A stretch of DNA of 51,484 nt from Deltaproteobacteria bacterium RIFCSPLOWO2_12_FULL_60_19 (GTDB taxonomy: Bacteria; Desulfobacterota; Binatia; UBA9968): positions 1 through 51,484 of the forward strand of contig MGSS01000149.1 in assembly GCA_001798595.1 (NCBI GenBank), given 5' to 3'. The position numbers and the translations under genes were made by a program. Each line of letters starts with the position of its first letter. Within the stretch, counting starts at the first letter, position 1. Positions 40,207-47,856 of the stretch are shown piece by piece. The notes below the pieces were generated by a model. That model searched no databases and had not been told where the DNA came from. It saw only the letters and a list, made by a program, of their open reading frames with translations.

Positions 40207-40616
40207 GCGACATTCCCGCTCGCTTGCGTCGATTGGTTGTGTTGCGAGCGGGAGATCGATGCGAATATTGCCGTTTGGCGCAGAAAGGCCAGGAGGCCAC
40301 TTTCCACGTTGATCATATCTTGCCCAAGGTGGCCGGTGGCCGGACTGCCGCCGCAAATTTAGCTCTCGCTTGCGTCTCCTGTTCATTGCGCAAGGAGGCA
40401 CGACGCTCCGCCATCGAACCCAATACAAACCGGAGAGTGGCATTGTTTCATCCCCGCCGCCAGCGGTGGCGAGACCACTTTCGTTGGGAAGGATTTCGTA
40501 TTGTCGGGCTAACATCGACGGGTAGGGCTACCGTCGCTGCGCTTCAAATGAATCGCCCGCTGATCTTGGCAATACGGCAAGAAGAGGCGGCTAGAGGTTG
40601 GGCTTCCGAGCCATGA
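40203..40616 (+). CDS. HNH endonuclease
   Basis: A 137-residue HNH nuclease. Zinc-knuckle cysteines CEYC and CVSC enclose the core FHVDHILPKVAGGRTAAANL, which has the HDH variant of the catalytic site; a basic segment SLRKEARRS follows. These small McrA-like nucleases cut DNA with little specificity, and many are linked to mobile elements. Translation is coupled to the preceding small gene. The pair is enclosed by direct repeats at 39756-39857 and 41002-41103, suggesting a transposable or exchangeable cassette. Confidence 0.9.
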   Translation: MSDIPARLRRLVVLRAGDRCEYCRLAQKGQEATFHVDHILPKVAGGRTAAANLALACVSCSLRKEARRSAIEPNTNRRVALFHPRRQRWRDHFRWEGFRIVGLTSTGRATVAALQMNRPLILAIRQEEAARGWASEP

Positions 40617-41001
40617 CTCCTCGATATCAACGACGTTGAACCTTGACCTTGAAATCTCCGTTTAAAAAGCCAACAGTAGGCTTAACACGTTTCCTCGTTT
40701 GCTCACTCTGGGCGCGACCACTCGCGTTTTGTTTGTTGCGGATTTGCGCAATTGAGCAAACGTGCAAGTTCATTCTGATCGAGAGTGGTGGCGCTGAACG
40801 GACGACAAGAAGCCGGAGCAAATTTCGAGAAAGCGGATTGCAATGCCGGTCGGATTCAATTGTTTAGATACACTCCGTCGCAGTGGCTCCGATTCGGCTT
40901 GGCCGTCACGCGCGACGGTACGGCAGCAGTAGCAATTCGTTCAAAGTTCCGCGTTCAATGTTCAAGGTTGAAAGCGGACGACTCGGAACTTGGACAAAAC
41001 G
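40617..41001. other. Non-coding right half of the HNH cassette
   Basis: No supported gene. The sequence includes GTTCAA-type words (GTTCCGCGTTCAATGTTCAA) and, at about 40857, CAATTGTTTAGATAC, reminiscent of the ATTGTTTAGATATC core of the flanking repeats, perhaps a decayed third copy. Confidence 0.35.
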
Positions 41002-41103
41002 GGGTTGGAGTAAACCGACGAGCCGCGTGTAAGTTGTGACTCATCGCATTCTATGGTCGCGGCGATTGATCGAAAGATTGTTTAGATATCCAGGCACGAC
41101 CCC
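41002..41103. repeat. 102-bp direct repeat, right copy
   Basis: Starts GGGTTGGAGTAAACCGACG and ends ATCCAGGCACGACCCC, in the same orientation and with the same length as 39756-39857. Both contain GGCGATTGATCGAAAG and ATTGTTTAGATATCC unchanged. Direct orientation and equal size suggest either target-site recombination borders or a duplicated dispersed element. Confidence 0.75.
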
Positions 41104-41192
41104 GAATATGTCATCGAGTTTGGTCTCCTCTGCGTGCAAGGGAGAACATTTTGAAATGAAAGAGAATACGACTCAAAAAAGGAGGCAAAGAG

Positions 41193-41717
41193 ATGGAAAG
41201 AACTGAAGTGTTAAACTTTTCGGGAATACACGCAGGGCTTGTGTTACTGCTGCTTCTTCTCCCTGGTCAGGTTTTGGGCCAGACCGCTGGAGCCACTACC
41301 CACACGATTTTCATGGCGGCTATCGAGATCAAGGGTGGAACATCGGCCGAGAAGCTCGCGCCACCTTCTGTCAATCCGAAGGACCTCTCAAAAGGGTATG
41401 ACTTCAAGGCGCCTGGTCAGGCCGATAAGAACGATCCCAAAAGGTGGGAGGTCTCAAGCTACATGTTCTCGCCGAGCAGTGTGGCCGTGCGCCAGGGAGA
41501 TACGGTAAAGTTGACGGCCTTCGTCGTTAACGGCGATGAGCATCACGTGCGGGTCAATGACCCCGACGGGCGTGAGGTGATCGCCGAGACAAAGTGGAAC
41601 CGCGGCCGAGAGTACCAGCTTTCTTTTGTCGCAAAAAAACTTGGCACCTACCATCTGACCTGTTCGGACCACGCGCCGACCATGGCTGCAGCAATCCTGG
41701 TCCTACCGAGAAGGTGA
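41193..41717 (+). CDS. Periplasmic cupredoxin-domain protein
   Basis: A 174-residue exported blue-copper-type protein. Signal peptide HAGLVLLLLLLPGQVLGQ. The C-terminal cupredoxin domain keeps the copper ligands His118 (or 117, DEHHVRV), Cys157, His160 and Met164 (LTCSDHAPTM). A loop of about 50 residues (SAEKLAPPSVNPKDLSKGYD onward) precedes the domain. GGAGG seven bases before the ATG supports the start. It probably carries electrons or copper in the periplasm. It is followed on the same strand by an outer-membrane barrel protein gene. Confidence 0.87.
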   Translation: MERTEVLNFSGIHAGLVLLLLLLPGQVLGQTAGATTHTIFMAAIEIKGGTSAEKLAPPSVNPKDLSKGYDFKAPGQADKNDPKRWEVSSYMFSPSSVAVRQGDTVKLTAFVVNGDEHHVRVNDPDGREVIAETKWNRGREYQLSFVAKKLGTYHLTCSDHAPTMAAAILVLPRR

Positions 41718-41856
41718 TAGGGAGAATGGAGGCCGGAACGAGGGCTGAGCGCCCGGGCTTGTGCTTCTCTCAGGCCTCGCATCCCTTATGGCGGAGGTGA
41801 GCAGTGCGATCGGACTCATGCCCATCGCTATAAGAAAAGGGGTGCAGACCAATCGA

Positions 41857-42714
41857 ATGAAGCAAGGAAGGTATATTTTTGCGTTATGGCTTGCCGTTCT
41901 GACTCTTTTCTCCGGCGTCATGGCGCGAGCCGCTGAACCGCGTCCCATTGACGGATTTTCGGATCACAGTTTCCTGGTGGAAGAGGCGTACAACCAAGAA
42001 CGGGGCGAGGTGCAGCATACCTTTAACGCGGTCTACGGCAATGACTTCAGGCGCCGCGGCTGGTCATTTAACTTCGAGCAGGAATGGTGGCTCTTCACCG
42101 AAGACCACCAAGTCGCGTTCAGCATCCCCTTCTCTCATCTTCGGGAAGAGGGAGAGAAACAGCGCGGAGTCGGAGACATTCTTATCGAATACCGCTACCA
42201 GTTAACGGAAGAGGGGCCGAACATTCCTGCCGTTGCGCCCAAGTTCGGCCTTATCCTTCCAACCGGAAATCGAGACAAAGGAACCGGCAACGGCGTTGTG
42301 GGATACGAGTGGAGTATTGCTGCCAGTAAGAAGGTGGCCTCGCGCCTCGCCTTGCACGCCAATCTCGGGCTGACCTACCTCCCTAAAGTTCGAGTGCCGC
42401 TGGATGATGATCAGCGGCTTTCGCCCAAGCGATCTTTGGTCTCTTACGACCTTGGGGCGAGCGTCGTCTTTGCTCTTTCATCGGACGTTCACATGCTGCT
42501 GGAATGGGTAGGCGAATTTGAAGAAGAGATCAATGGGAGGGGGAGAAAGGAGCGCGCTTTCAAGGCGATCCTCTCTCCCGGAATTCGCGCTGCTGTGGTC
42601 AATAAAGCTGGCCTGCAAACGGTGGTCGGCGTCGGATTTCCGATCGGCGTTACCCGCCCGGCCGATAACTACGGCGTCTTTCTGTACTTCTCCGTCGAGC
42701 ACAAACTTTTCTAG
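41857..42714 (+). CDS. Outer-membrane beta-barrel protein (MetA-pathway/phenol-degradation-like)
   Basis: A protein of 285 residues with a signal peptide (YIFALWLAVLTLFSGVMARA). The mature part is built of alternating amphipathic strands and ends in YFSVEHKLF, an aromatic C-terminus as in outer-membrane barrels. Segments such as GVGDILIEYRYQLTEEG and PKFGLILPTGNRDKGTGNG fit the 'MetA-pathway of phenol degradation' barrel family (transport of hydrophobic compounds). Earlier in-frame starts at 41761 and 41818 would spoil the signal peptide. A functional link with the upstream cupredoxin is likely by position only. Confidence 0.8.
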   Translation: MKQGRYIFALWLAVLTLFSGVMARAAEPRPIDGFSDHSFLVEEAYNQERGEVQHTFNAVYGNDFRRRGWSFNFEQEWWLFTEDHQVAFSIPFSHLREEGEKQRGVGDILIEYRYQLTEEGPNIPAVAPKFGLILPTGNRDKGTGNGVVGYEWSIAASKKVASRLALHANLGLTYLPKVRVPLDDDQRLSPKRSLVSYDLGASVVFALSSDVHMLLEWVGEFEEEINGRGRKERAFKAILSPGIRAAVVNKAGLQTVVGVGFPIGVTRPADNYGVFLYFSVEHKLF

Positions 42715-42834
42715 CCGGCTCTCCTACCGCGGACCTGACGACCTGCTCTGGCCTCCTTCGGTCTCTTTCACTACCTTTTGGGGCCGGCACTGGCCTAGCG
42801 TAAGTCTAATAGATACACTCGTTCTGCCGGCTTC

Positions 42835-42978
42835 GCTGCACATGCCGCCGATTTGCTCGACGCCTACCCGCGCCTTACACGCGAGGATATTCAAGCCGCC
42901 ATCGGTTATGCCGCAGACACGGTGGCGCACGAGGAAACACTCATCTTGGAGCCGGCCCGCAAGCGCTCGAAGCGTTGA
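42835..42978 (+). pseudogene. C-terminal fragment of a DUF433-type antitoxin
   Basis: From 42835 to the TGA at 42976 one frame reads AADLLDAYPRLTREDIQAAI followed by GYAADTVAHEE and a basic end. This is the C-terminal half of DUF433 proteins, helix-turn-helix antitoxins of PIN-like toxins. The N-terminal half (usually with a GKPxIRGTR motif) is absent and no start codon or toxin gene follows, so it is a remnant. The rest of the 42715-43021 gap shows nothing. Confidence 0.55.
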
Positions 42979-43021
42979 GCGATGCAGTTCCTCGCCTTTG
43001 TGCTCATGCCTTGTAAAGCCT

Positions 43022-43894
43022 CTATCGTTGCGAGGCCAAGCCCATCTGGCGCAGCATCGCGCGGGCGAGGGGGCTGGCGGGGTCGGCGAGATGCGCCGAG
43101 ATCGAATAGTGGTTCGCGCCGGGAACTTCCAGATAGTCGCACTTGAGACCGCGCTTTTTGCAGAGCTTGTAGAAATCCTCCGACATCTGCCGCCATCCTT
43201 TAGGCTCGTCGCCGCCGACGGCGACGAGCAACGGCGAGTGGGGGAGAGGCGGGTGGAGAAAGGGGCTGTTCTCGCGCGCGCTTTCCGGAGTCAGCCGAAT
43301 CTCGCTGTTGGCGGTGATGTGGAGCACGGCGTCGAGGTCGTAAACGCCGGAAATGGCGGTTGCGCCTTTGATCGCGTCGCGCGGCAACCCTTCTTTCTCC
43401 CAGTCGTGCGCGAGGGCCATCGCGACGAGATGGCCGCCGGCGGAGACGCCGGCGACGTAAAGCTTGGCCGGATCGCCGCCGTAGGCTGAAATGTTTCGGT
43501 AAACCCACGCGACCGCCGAGCGCGCCTGCCGGACGATGTCCGCAACCGTCACGCTCGGGCAGAGGTCGTATTCCACAACCGCCACCGCCGCTCCGGCCTT
43601 CACAAACAGCTCCGCCAGGTGGCAATTCTCCTCTTTGCTTCCGCCGCGCCAGTAGCCGCCGTGAAAATAGAGGAGCACCGGCGCTTCGCGCTTGCGCGGC
43701 GAAAAAATGTCCGTGACCTGGCGGGGAGAAGCTCCGTAGGGCACGTCGAGCCGCGACTTGAGCGCCGCGCGCGCTTTAAGGCTCGCTTTTTTTCGCTCTC
43801 CGGTCCACCACTTCTGGTTCGGCACGGCGGCTTGAGGATTGAACTGGAACTCCATCTCCTCTTTGGTGAAACCTTTGTAGACAGCGGCGCTCAT
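43022..43894 (-). CDS. Alpha/beta hydrolase, kynurenine-formamidase/esterase-like
   Basis: A 290-residue alpha/beta hydrolase. Oxyanion-hole motif LLYFHGGYWRGGSKEEN, nucleophile elbow VAGVSAGGHLVAM, the Asp in VAVGGDEPKGW and the His in PGANHYSISAHL make a full triad. The segment VVEYDLCPSVTVADIVRQ is typical of arylformamidase-like enzymes. No signal peptide. It is the last gene of a five-gene minus-strand operon and follows an amidohydrolase gene after 17 bases. A formamide or ester linkage in an aromatic compound is a fair guess for the substrate. Confidence 0.87.
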   Translation of the reverse strand: MSAAVYKGFTKEEMEFQFNPQAAVPNQKWWTGERKKASLKARAALKSRLDVPYGASPRQVTDIFSPRKREAPVLLYFHGGYWRGGSKEENCHLAELFVKAGAAVAVVEYDLCPSVTVADIVRQARSAVAWVYRNISAYGGDPAKLYVAGVSAGGHLVAMALAHDWEKEGLPRDAIKGATAISGVYDLDAVLHITANSEIRLTPESARENSPFLHPPLPHSPLLVAVGGDEPKGWRQMSEDFYKLCKKRGLKCDYLEVPGANHYSISAHLADPASPLARAMLRQMGLASQR

Positions 43895-43911
43895 GAACTT
43901 GCGGCTCTTTG

Positions 43912-44868
43912 TTATGCCGGTTGTGTGAGTCCCAGCAATCGCAACGCATTATGACACAAGATGGCATCTCTTTCCGACTGGCTTATGGGCAGCTCTTCTA
44001 TCAGTCGTTTCGCGCGCGGGAGTAACGGCAGCATCGGGGGCGCATCGCTGCCGAAGAGCAGGCGCTCCGCTCCCACGGTTTGGTACGCGCAGATGACGGC
44101 GGGCGCGTGATAGCTCACCGTGTCGAGATGGAGTTGTTTCAAATATCGGCTGGGAGGCTTTGAAATCAGCATCGGCTCGTAGGGTCCCAGGCCAGAGGCC
44201 GCGTCGCCCAGCTCGTAGGCGTAATCCATGCGGCCGATGACCTCGCAGATGCCGCCGCCGAGATGGCAGCCGACGAATTTCAGGCCGGGAAATTTTTCAA
44301 ATACCCCGCGCACGATCATGCGCGCGATGCTCAGACACTCGTCGAACGGCCGCCCCACGCTGGAGGCGAGACGATAGTCTCTCATCCGCTCTTCGCCGAA
44401 GGCGACGGACGGGGCGTGCATCATCACCGGAATTCCCAGCCGCGCGACCAGTTCGAAGAACGGGCGCGCCTCATCGTCGTCCGGGTAAGCGCCCTGGTGG
44501 CTTGAGTTGATTAAGACGCCTTTCAGCCCGTCTTTGAGAACCGCCCGCTCCAGCTCTCGCAGAAACGGCTCGCCGCCGCACGGCAGCGTGCTGGAAAACA
44601 CTACAACGCAGCCGGCATATTTTTGTTGAAGCTCGGCGCCGTAGCCGTTCCAGCGCCGGATGAACTCAAGCGATTCGGCCGGAGACTTCTCCTTGAGATA
44701 ATGGATGGTGTTGCTGACGACGCAGAGATCGATGCCGGCCTTCGCGTGGGCGTCAAGCAGCTTCTCGATCGTCAGCGGCGTGTCGTTGCCCCACCGGCGC
44801 TCTTTGGCGATCTCCGGCGGATAGACATGGGCGTGCCAATCGACGATCAAGCTTCCCGCCTTCAACAA
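43912..44868 (-). CDS. Amidohydrolase family protein (ACMSD-like)
   Basis: A 318-residue amidohydrolase_2 protein: N-terminal VDWHAHVYPPE (HxH), VMMHAPSVAF, VGCHLGGGICEVI and LLFGSDAPP supply the metal ligands. It is a distant relative of the protein at 19301, and both are next to a solute-binding protein gene. Here the start is one base after the binding-protein stop, so the two are probably translationally linked. Decarboxylation of an aromatic or unsaturated acid is typical for the family. Confidence 0.9.
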   Translation of the reverse strand: MLKAGSLIVDWHAHVYPPEIAKERRWGNDTPLTIEKLLDAHAKAGIDLCVVSNTIHYLKEKSPAESLEFIRRWNGYGAELQQKYAGCVVVFSSTLPCGGEPFLRELERAVLKDGLKGVLINSSHQGAYPDDDEARPFFELVARLGIPVMMHAPSVAFGEERMRDYRLASSVGRPFDECLSIARMIVRGVFEKFPGLKFVGCHLGGGICEVIGRMDYAYELGDAASGLGPYEPMLISKPPSRYLKQLHLDTVSYHAPAVICAYQTVGAERLLFGSDAPPMLPLLPRAKRLIEELPISQSERDAILCHNALRLLGLTQPA

Positions 44869-44869
44869 C

Positions 44870-45829
44870 TTAACGCGCTTTAAGGCCCAGTTCCGCCTGC
44901 GCCTCGCGGAGCGGAGCGAGATCGGCTACGTCGGCCGGCGTCACGTCGCGCGTGATTTTCGCATTGCGCTTTGCCTGGTCGATGACCAGCCTAAGCCCGT
45001 CCTCCGGCACGGCGCCGTCGGCGTTGAACAGAACGCGCAGCGCGTCATAGGAAGAGTAAGCGAATTCCCGATCCACCTTTCCCCAATCGACGAGTGTCCG
45101 CGCCGCCTCTTCGCGATTGTCCCGTATAAACCTGTTGGCGCGGATGGTTGCCTTGATGACTCTTTTTATCTCCTCCGGCTTGTCCTTGATCTTCCTCGTG
45201 TGCGCGCCCAGTCCGAGATACGGCAAATTAAACAACTCGTAAGCGCGCGCCAGGATCGTGTAACCGAGCTTCTCCATCTGCGCGTCGGCGGGCGGGGAAA
45301 TGACGATGACATCCACGACCCGTTGCTTCAACGCCGTGATCCTGGCGGCGTCGGAGCCCAGGGCGAGGACCTTGATCTCTTTCTCCGGATCGACGCCGAA
45401 ATGCCTGAACATCAGCCGCGCCCCGACGTCCGGCGTCGCGCCGTAGCTGCTCACGCCGAGCGCTTTGCCTCTGAGTTCCTTCACGGACTTGTACTCGGGC
45501 TGGGCGATGAGCGTCATCGGCCAGTTGTCGAGAAAGCCGGCAACCACCCGCACCGGCAGGCCCGCGATCGCTCCCGCGACGACGGCGCCGAAAAGCTGGC
45601 AGTAGTCGATATCGCCGCTCGCCAGCGCCGTGATCGCCACGTTGGGATTCATGCGGATGATCTCGGCGTCGATCTTTTCGTCTTTGAAGAACCCTTTTTT
45701 CTGCGCCACCGCCGAGGTGAGATTCGGCATGTTCGGATTGGAGACGCCGATCCTGATCCGATCCGCCGCCTGGGCGGAGGAGATGAGGAAAAGCGTGAGG
45801 GCAATGGAGACGGCAAGACTTCCCGTCAT
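44870..45829 (-). CDS. ABC-type substrate-binding protein, NMT1-like
   Basis: A 319-residue binding protein with signal peptide LAVSIALTLFLISSAQAAD. RIRIGVSNPNMPNLTSAVAQ opens the first lobe and ELRGKALGVSSYGATPDVGA lies at the hinge. It is the third gene of the operon, ten bases after the PNPOx-like gene and one base before the amidohydrolase. A second binding protein of the TctC type heads the same operon. No transporter membrane genes are present. Confidence 0.88.
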   Translation of the reverse strand: MTGSLAVSIALTLFLISSAQAADRIRIGVSNPNMPNLTSAVAQKKGFFKDEKIDAEIIRMNPNVAITALASGDIDYCQLFGAVVAGAIAGLPVRVVAGFLDNWPMTLIAQPEYKSVKELRGKALGVSSYGATPDVGARLMFRHFGVDPEKEIKVLALGSDAARITALKQRVVDVIVISPPADAQMEKLGYTILARAYELFNLPYLGLGAHTRKIKDKPEEIKRVIKATIRANRFIRDNREEAARTLVDWGKVDREFAYSSYDALRVLFNADGAVPEDGLRLVIDQAKRNAKITRDVTPADVADLAPLREAQAELGLKAR

Positions 45830-45839
45830 AGAAGACCAT

Positions 45840-46259
45840 CTATCGCTGTTGAAAAACCTCGTCGCCGCTGTAGCGGCGGATCCGGTCGACGCGGACGATC
45901 ACGCCGTAACCCTTGCGCTCCGGGTCCTTGTCGAGCTCGTCTTTGATCGTCCGGCTCATGATCTTCTCCCGCATCTCGCCGTCCTTATAAATCGTAGCCC
46001 GGCCGTCGAAGCGCCAGCCGACGCGGTCCGTGAGGTCGATATAGAGCATGCAGACGTTGGGGTTTTCCTCCAGGTTCTTCGTGCTGATCCCGCGCGAGCG
46101 GTCCCAGAAGGCGATGTGCTCGTCGTCCCAGACGTAGGTGCTGCCGCGAAAGCTGATGTCCGGACGGCCGTCCTTGGACGAGGTGCCCCACACGCAATAT
46201 TTCTTATCCTTAAATGCCTTGCCGATTCGCTCTTTCATATCGTCGCTGATTTTAATCAT
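45840..46259 (-). CDS. Pyridoxamine-5'-phosphate-oxidase-family flavin protein
   Basis: A 139-residue split-barrel FMN-binding protein of the PNPOx-like group: YCVWGTSSKDGRPDISFRGS, then HIAFWDRSRGISTKNLEENP and GWRFDGRATIYKDGE. Such proteins bind FMN, F420 or heme and reduce or detoxify small molecules. It lies three bases after the TctC gene and ten before an NMT1-like gene, in the operon's second position. Cofactor and substrate cannot be decided from sequence. Confidence 0.85.
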   Translation of the reverse strand: MIKISDDMKERIGKAFKDKKYCVWGTSSKDGRPDISFRGSTYVWDDEHIAFWDRSRGISTKNLEENPNVCMLYIDLTDRVGWRFDGRATIYKDGEMREKIMSRTIKDELDKDPERKGYGVIVRVDRIRRYSGDEVFQQR

Positions 46260-46262
46260 AGC

Positions 46263-47291
46263 TCATTCCTCCAATACTTTTTTTATCCTTTCGACCACTT
46301 CGCGCGGCTGGGCCATTGTCTCTTTGGCGATCCCTTCCATCTCTTCGCCGCTGTTCGGGTCCGGCTGGAGCTTCTTCTTTTTCACGTCCTCCAGAAATTC
46401 GGGATCCTGCATCGTCTTCGCAAATGCCTCGCGCAGAATTTTGACCCGCTCCGCCGGCACGCCGGGCGGGGCGATGAAGGGCCGGCCGAGATCGCCCGAC
46501 GCGAGGATCACGGTCACGAGCTTGCGCGTCGCTTCCGGTGTTTTGTACTCGTTCATCAATTCGAAAATCGTCGGCGCGTTGGGCGCCCGTGGGTCCCGTT
46601 TGCGGCCGGTTTGCAACATGACGCGGACGAGATTGTTCTTGCGCCAGGTGCCGAACGGCTCGCGCGAGAAAAAGGTGGGGATGCTGAGCGCGCGGCACTG
46701 GACTTCCGCTCGCTCGAGCGCCAGGTCCTGCTCGCCTCCGCCCTTGTAGCCCATGACGAGCTTGAACTTCAGCCCCAAGGCCTCTTCGAGCAGCTTGGGA
46801 ACAAAATGGCCGCTGGTGCCCGTGCCGGTGGCGGAGCATTTGGGCGCCTCGGATGCCTTGCGGATATCGTCGACGGTTTTATAGGGACTGTCCGTGCGCA
46901 TGTAAAACAGCCACGGCGTTTTCTCCGTGGAGCCGATCCAGGTAAACTTCGCCCAGTCGAACTGCGCCTCCTTTTTCCCTGTGAGCTGATCGAGATAGAC
47001 CGAGGGGCCGATCGCGCCGAGAGTCAGGCCGTCGGGTTTGGCGACGTTGTAAATATTATTCGTCGCGATCAGTGATCCGGCGCCCGGCATGTTTTGGACG
47101 ATCACGGCGGGGTTCCCTGGAATATGCCTGGCGACGTGCGCCGCCAGAAGCCGCGCCCATACGTCGTAGCCGTCGCCGGGAAGATAGCCAACGACGATCG
47201 TGATGGTCTTCTTCTGATAAAACGGCGTCTGCGCCTGTGCCCCGGCGACAGCCACGAATAGAGCGAAGACGGCTAACAGGAATTTTCGCAT
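46263..47291 (-). CDS. Tripartite tricarboxylate transporter substrate-binding protein (TctC/Bug)
   Basis: A 342-residue TctC/Bug receptor. Signal peptide MRKFLLAVFALFVAVAGAQA; family motifs ITIVVGYLPGDGYDVWARLL, then NPAVIVQNMPGAGSLIATN and IAPPGVPAERVKILREAF. These receptors bind carboxylates and aromatic acids for a TctAB carrier; no tctA or tctB is in the window. GGAGG well before the ATG at 47291 sets the start; the open extension to 47429 is low-complexity. It heads a five-gene operon ending at 43022. Confidence 0.93.
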   Translation of the reverse strand: MRKFLLAVFALFVAVAGAQAQTPFYQKKTITIVVGYLPGDGYDVWARLLAAHVARHIPGNPAVIVQNMPGAGSLIATNNIYNVAKPDGLTLGAIGPSVYLDQLTGKKEAQFDWAKFTWIGSTEKTPWLFYMRTDSPYKTVDDIRKASEAPKCSATGTGTSGHFVPKLLEEALGLKFKLVMGYKGGGEQDLALERAEVQCRALSIPTFFSREPFGTWRKNNLVRVMLQTGRKRDPRAPNAPTIFELMNEYKTPEATRKLVTVILASGDLGRPFIAPPGVPAERVKILREAFAKTMQDPEFLEDVKKKKLQPDPNSGEEMEGIAKETMAQPREVVERIKKVLEE

Positions 47292-47494
47292 CGAAACCTC
47301 CATTCGGCTGGAGACTTGTTCGAACGGTGTCAAAGTTAGTCGATAGCGGGGCCAGGCGTCAAGGGGGAGGGGGGGGGCGTAAGGCGTGAGGGGTAAGGCG
47401 AAAGAAAAAAGACAGAAGAAGAAAGACAAAAGCCAAAATTCAAAGGCGCATCATCAATGATGGGTCTGGCCGGATGATTCTCAAACCAGGGTAG

Positions 47495-47553
47495 TTCCGC
47501 CCGCCGGCAATTCGGGCCGGTCAGGACCGGAGTCCGAGGCGGCGGGCGGGGAA
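47495..47553. repeat. Nested palindromic structure below the small lipoprotein gene
   Basis: TTCCGCCCGCCGG at 47495-47507 pairs with GGCGGGCGGGGAA at about 47541-47553, enclosing a perfect CCGGTC-AG-GACCGG palindrome at 47517-47530. On the minus strand it follows the lipoprotein stop after about 20 bases. It could end that transcript, though no T run follows. The interval 47292-47490 is otherwise low-complexity and purine-rich. Confidence 0.5.
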
Positions 47554-47572
47554 TTCGCTGTCATCGCCGGTC

Positions 47573-47713
47573 CTAGCGGCGATGGCGATGGGGCCAATAC
47601 CCGTAATGGCGGAATTCTTTCACGGCGTTTTTATCGACGACGACACAGGCGCCGAGAGTAGCCAAAAACCCCGCCATCAAAACCACCGCTAAAATCTTCT
47701 TCGCCTTTTTCAT
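47573..47713 (-). CDS. 46-residue lipoprotein
   Basis: A very short gene: ATG at 47713 with GAGGAGGG about eight bases upstream, 46 codons and TAG at 47573. The product has a basic start (MKKAKKILAV), a hydrophobic core (VLMAGFLATLGAC) with a lipobox Cys, and a tail of about 23 residues rich in Tyr, His, Trp and Arg (EFRHYGYWPHRHRR). Entericidin-like and other tiny lipoproteins share this design, but no family is recognised. Ribosome binding site, signal and stop all fit, so it is likely real. It lies in the otherwise gene-free gap next to the rhodanese gene. Confidence 0.65.
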   Translation of the reverse strand: MKKAKKILAVVLMAGFLATLGACVVVDKNAVKEFRHYGYWPHRHRR

Positions 47714-47856
47714 CGTTCCGCCCTCCTCTCTGCCTGGTTAGACGAAGGAGTGGCTGAATTCATCAAAGCCAAGGAAACCCATATCTCTTAGGGGGGCGTT
47801 TGTCCCTTGCCCGGCGGAACCGGGGAGGCAACTATGGACCTATGGGGGGGGGAGCG

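Noticed and set aside
45630-47075. 481-codon plus-strand frame across the TctC operon
   Set aside because: Overlaps four real minus-strand genes and shows no domain.
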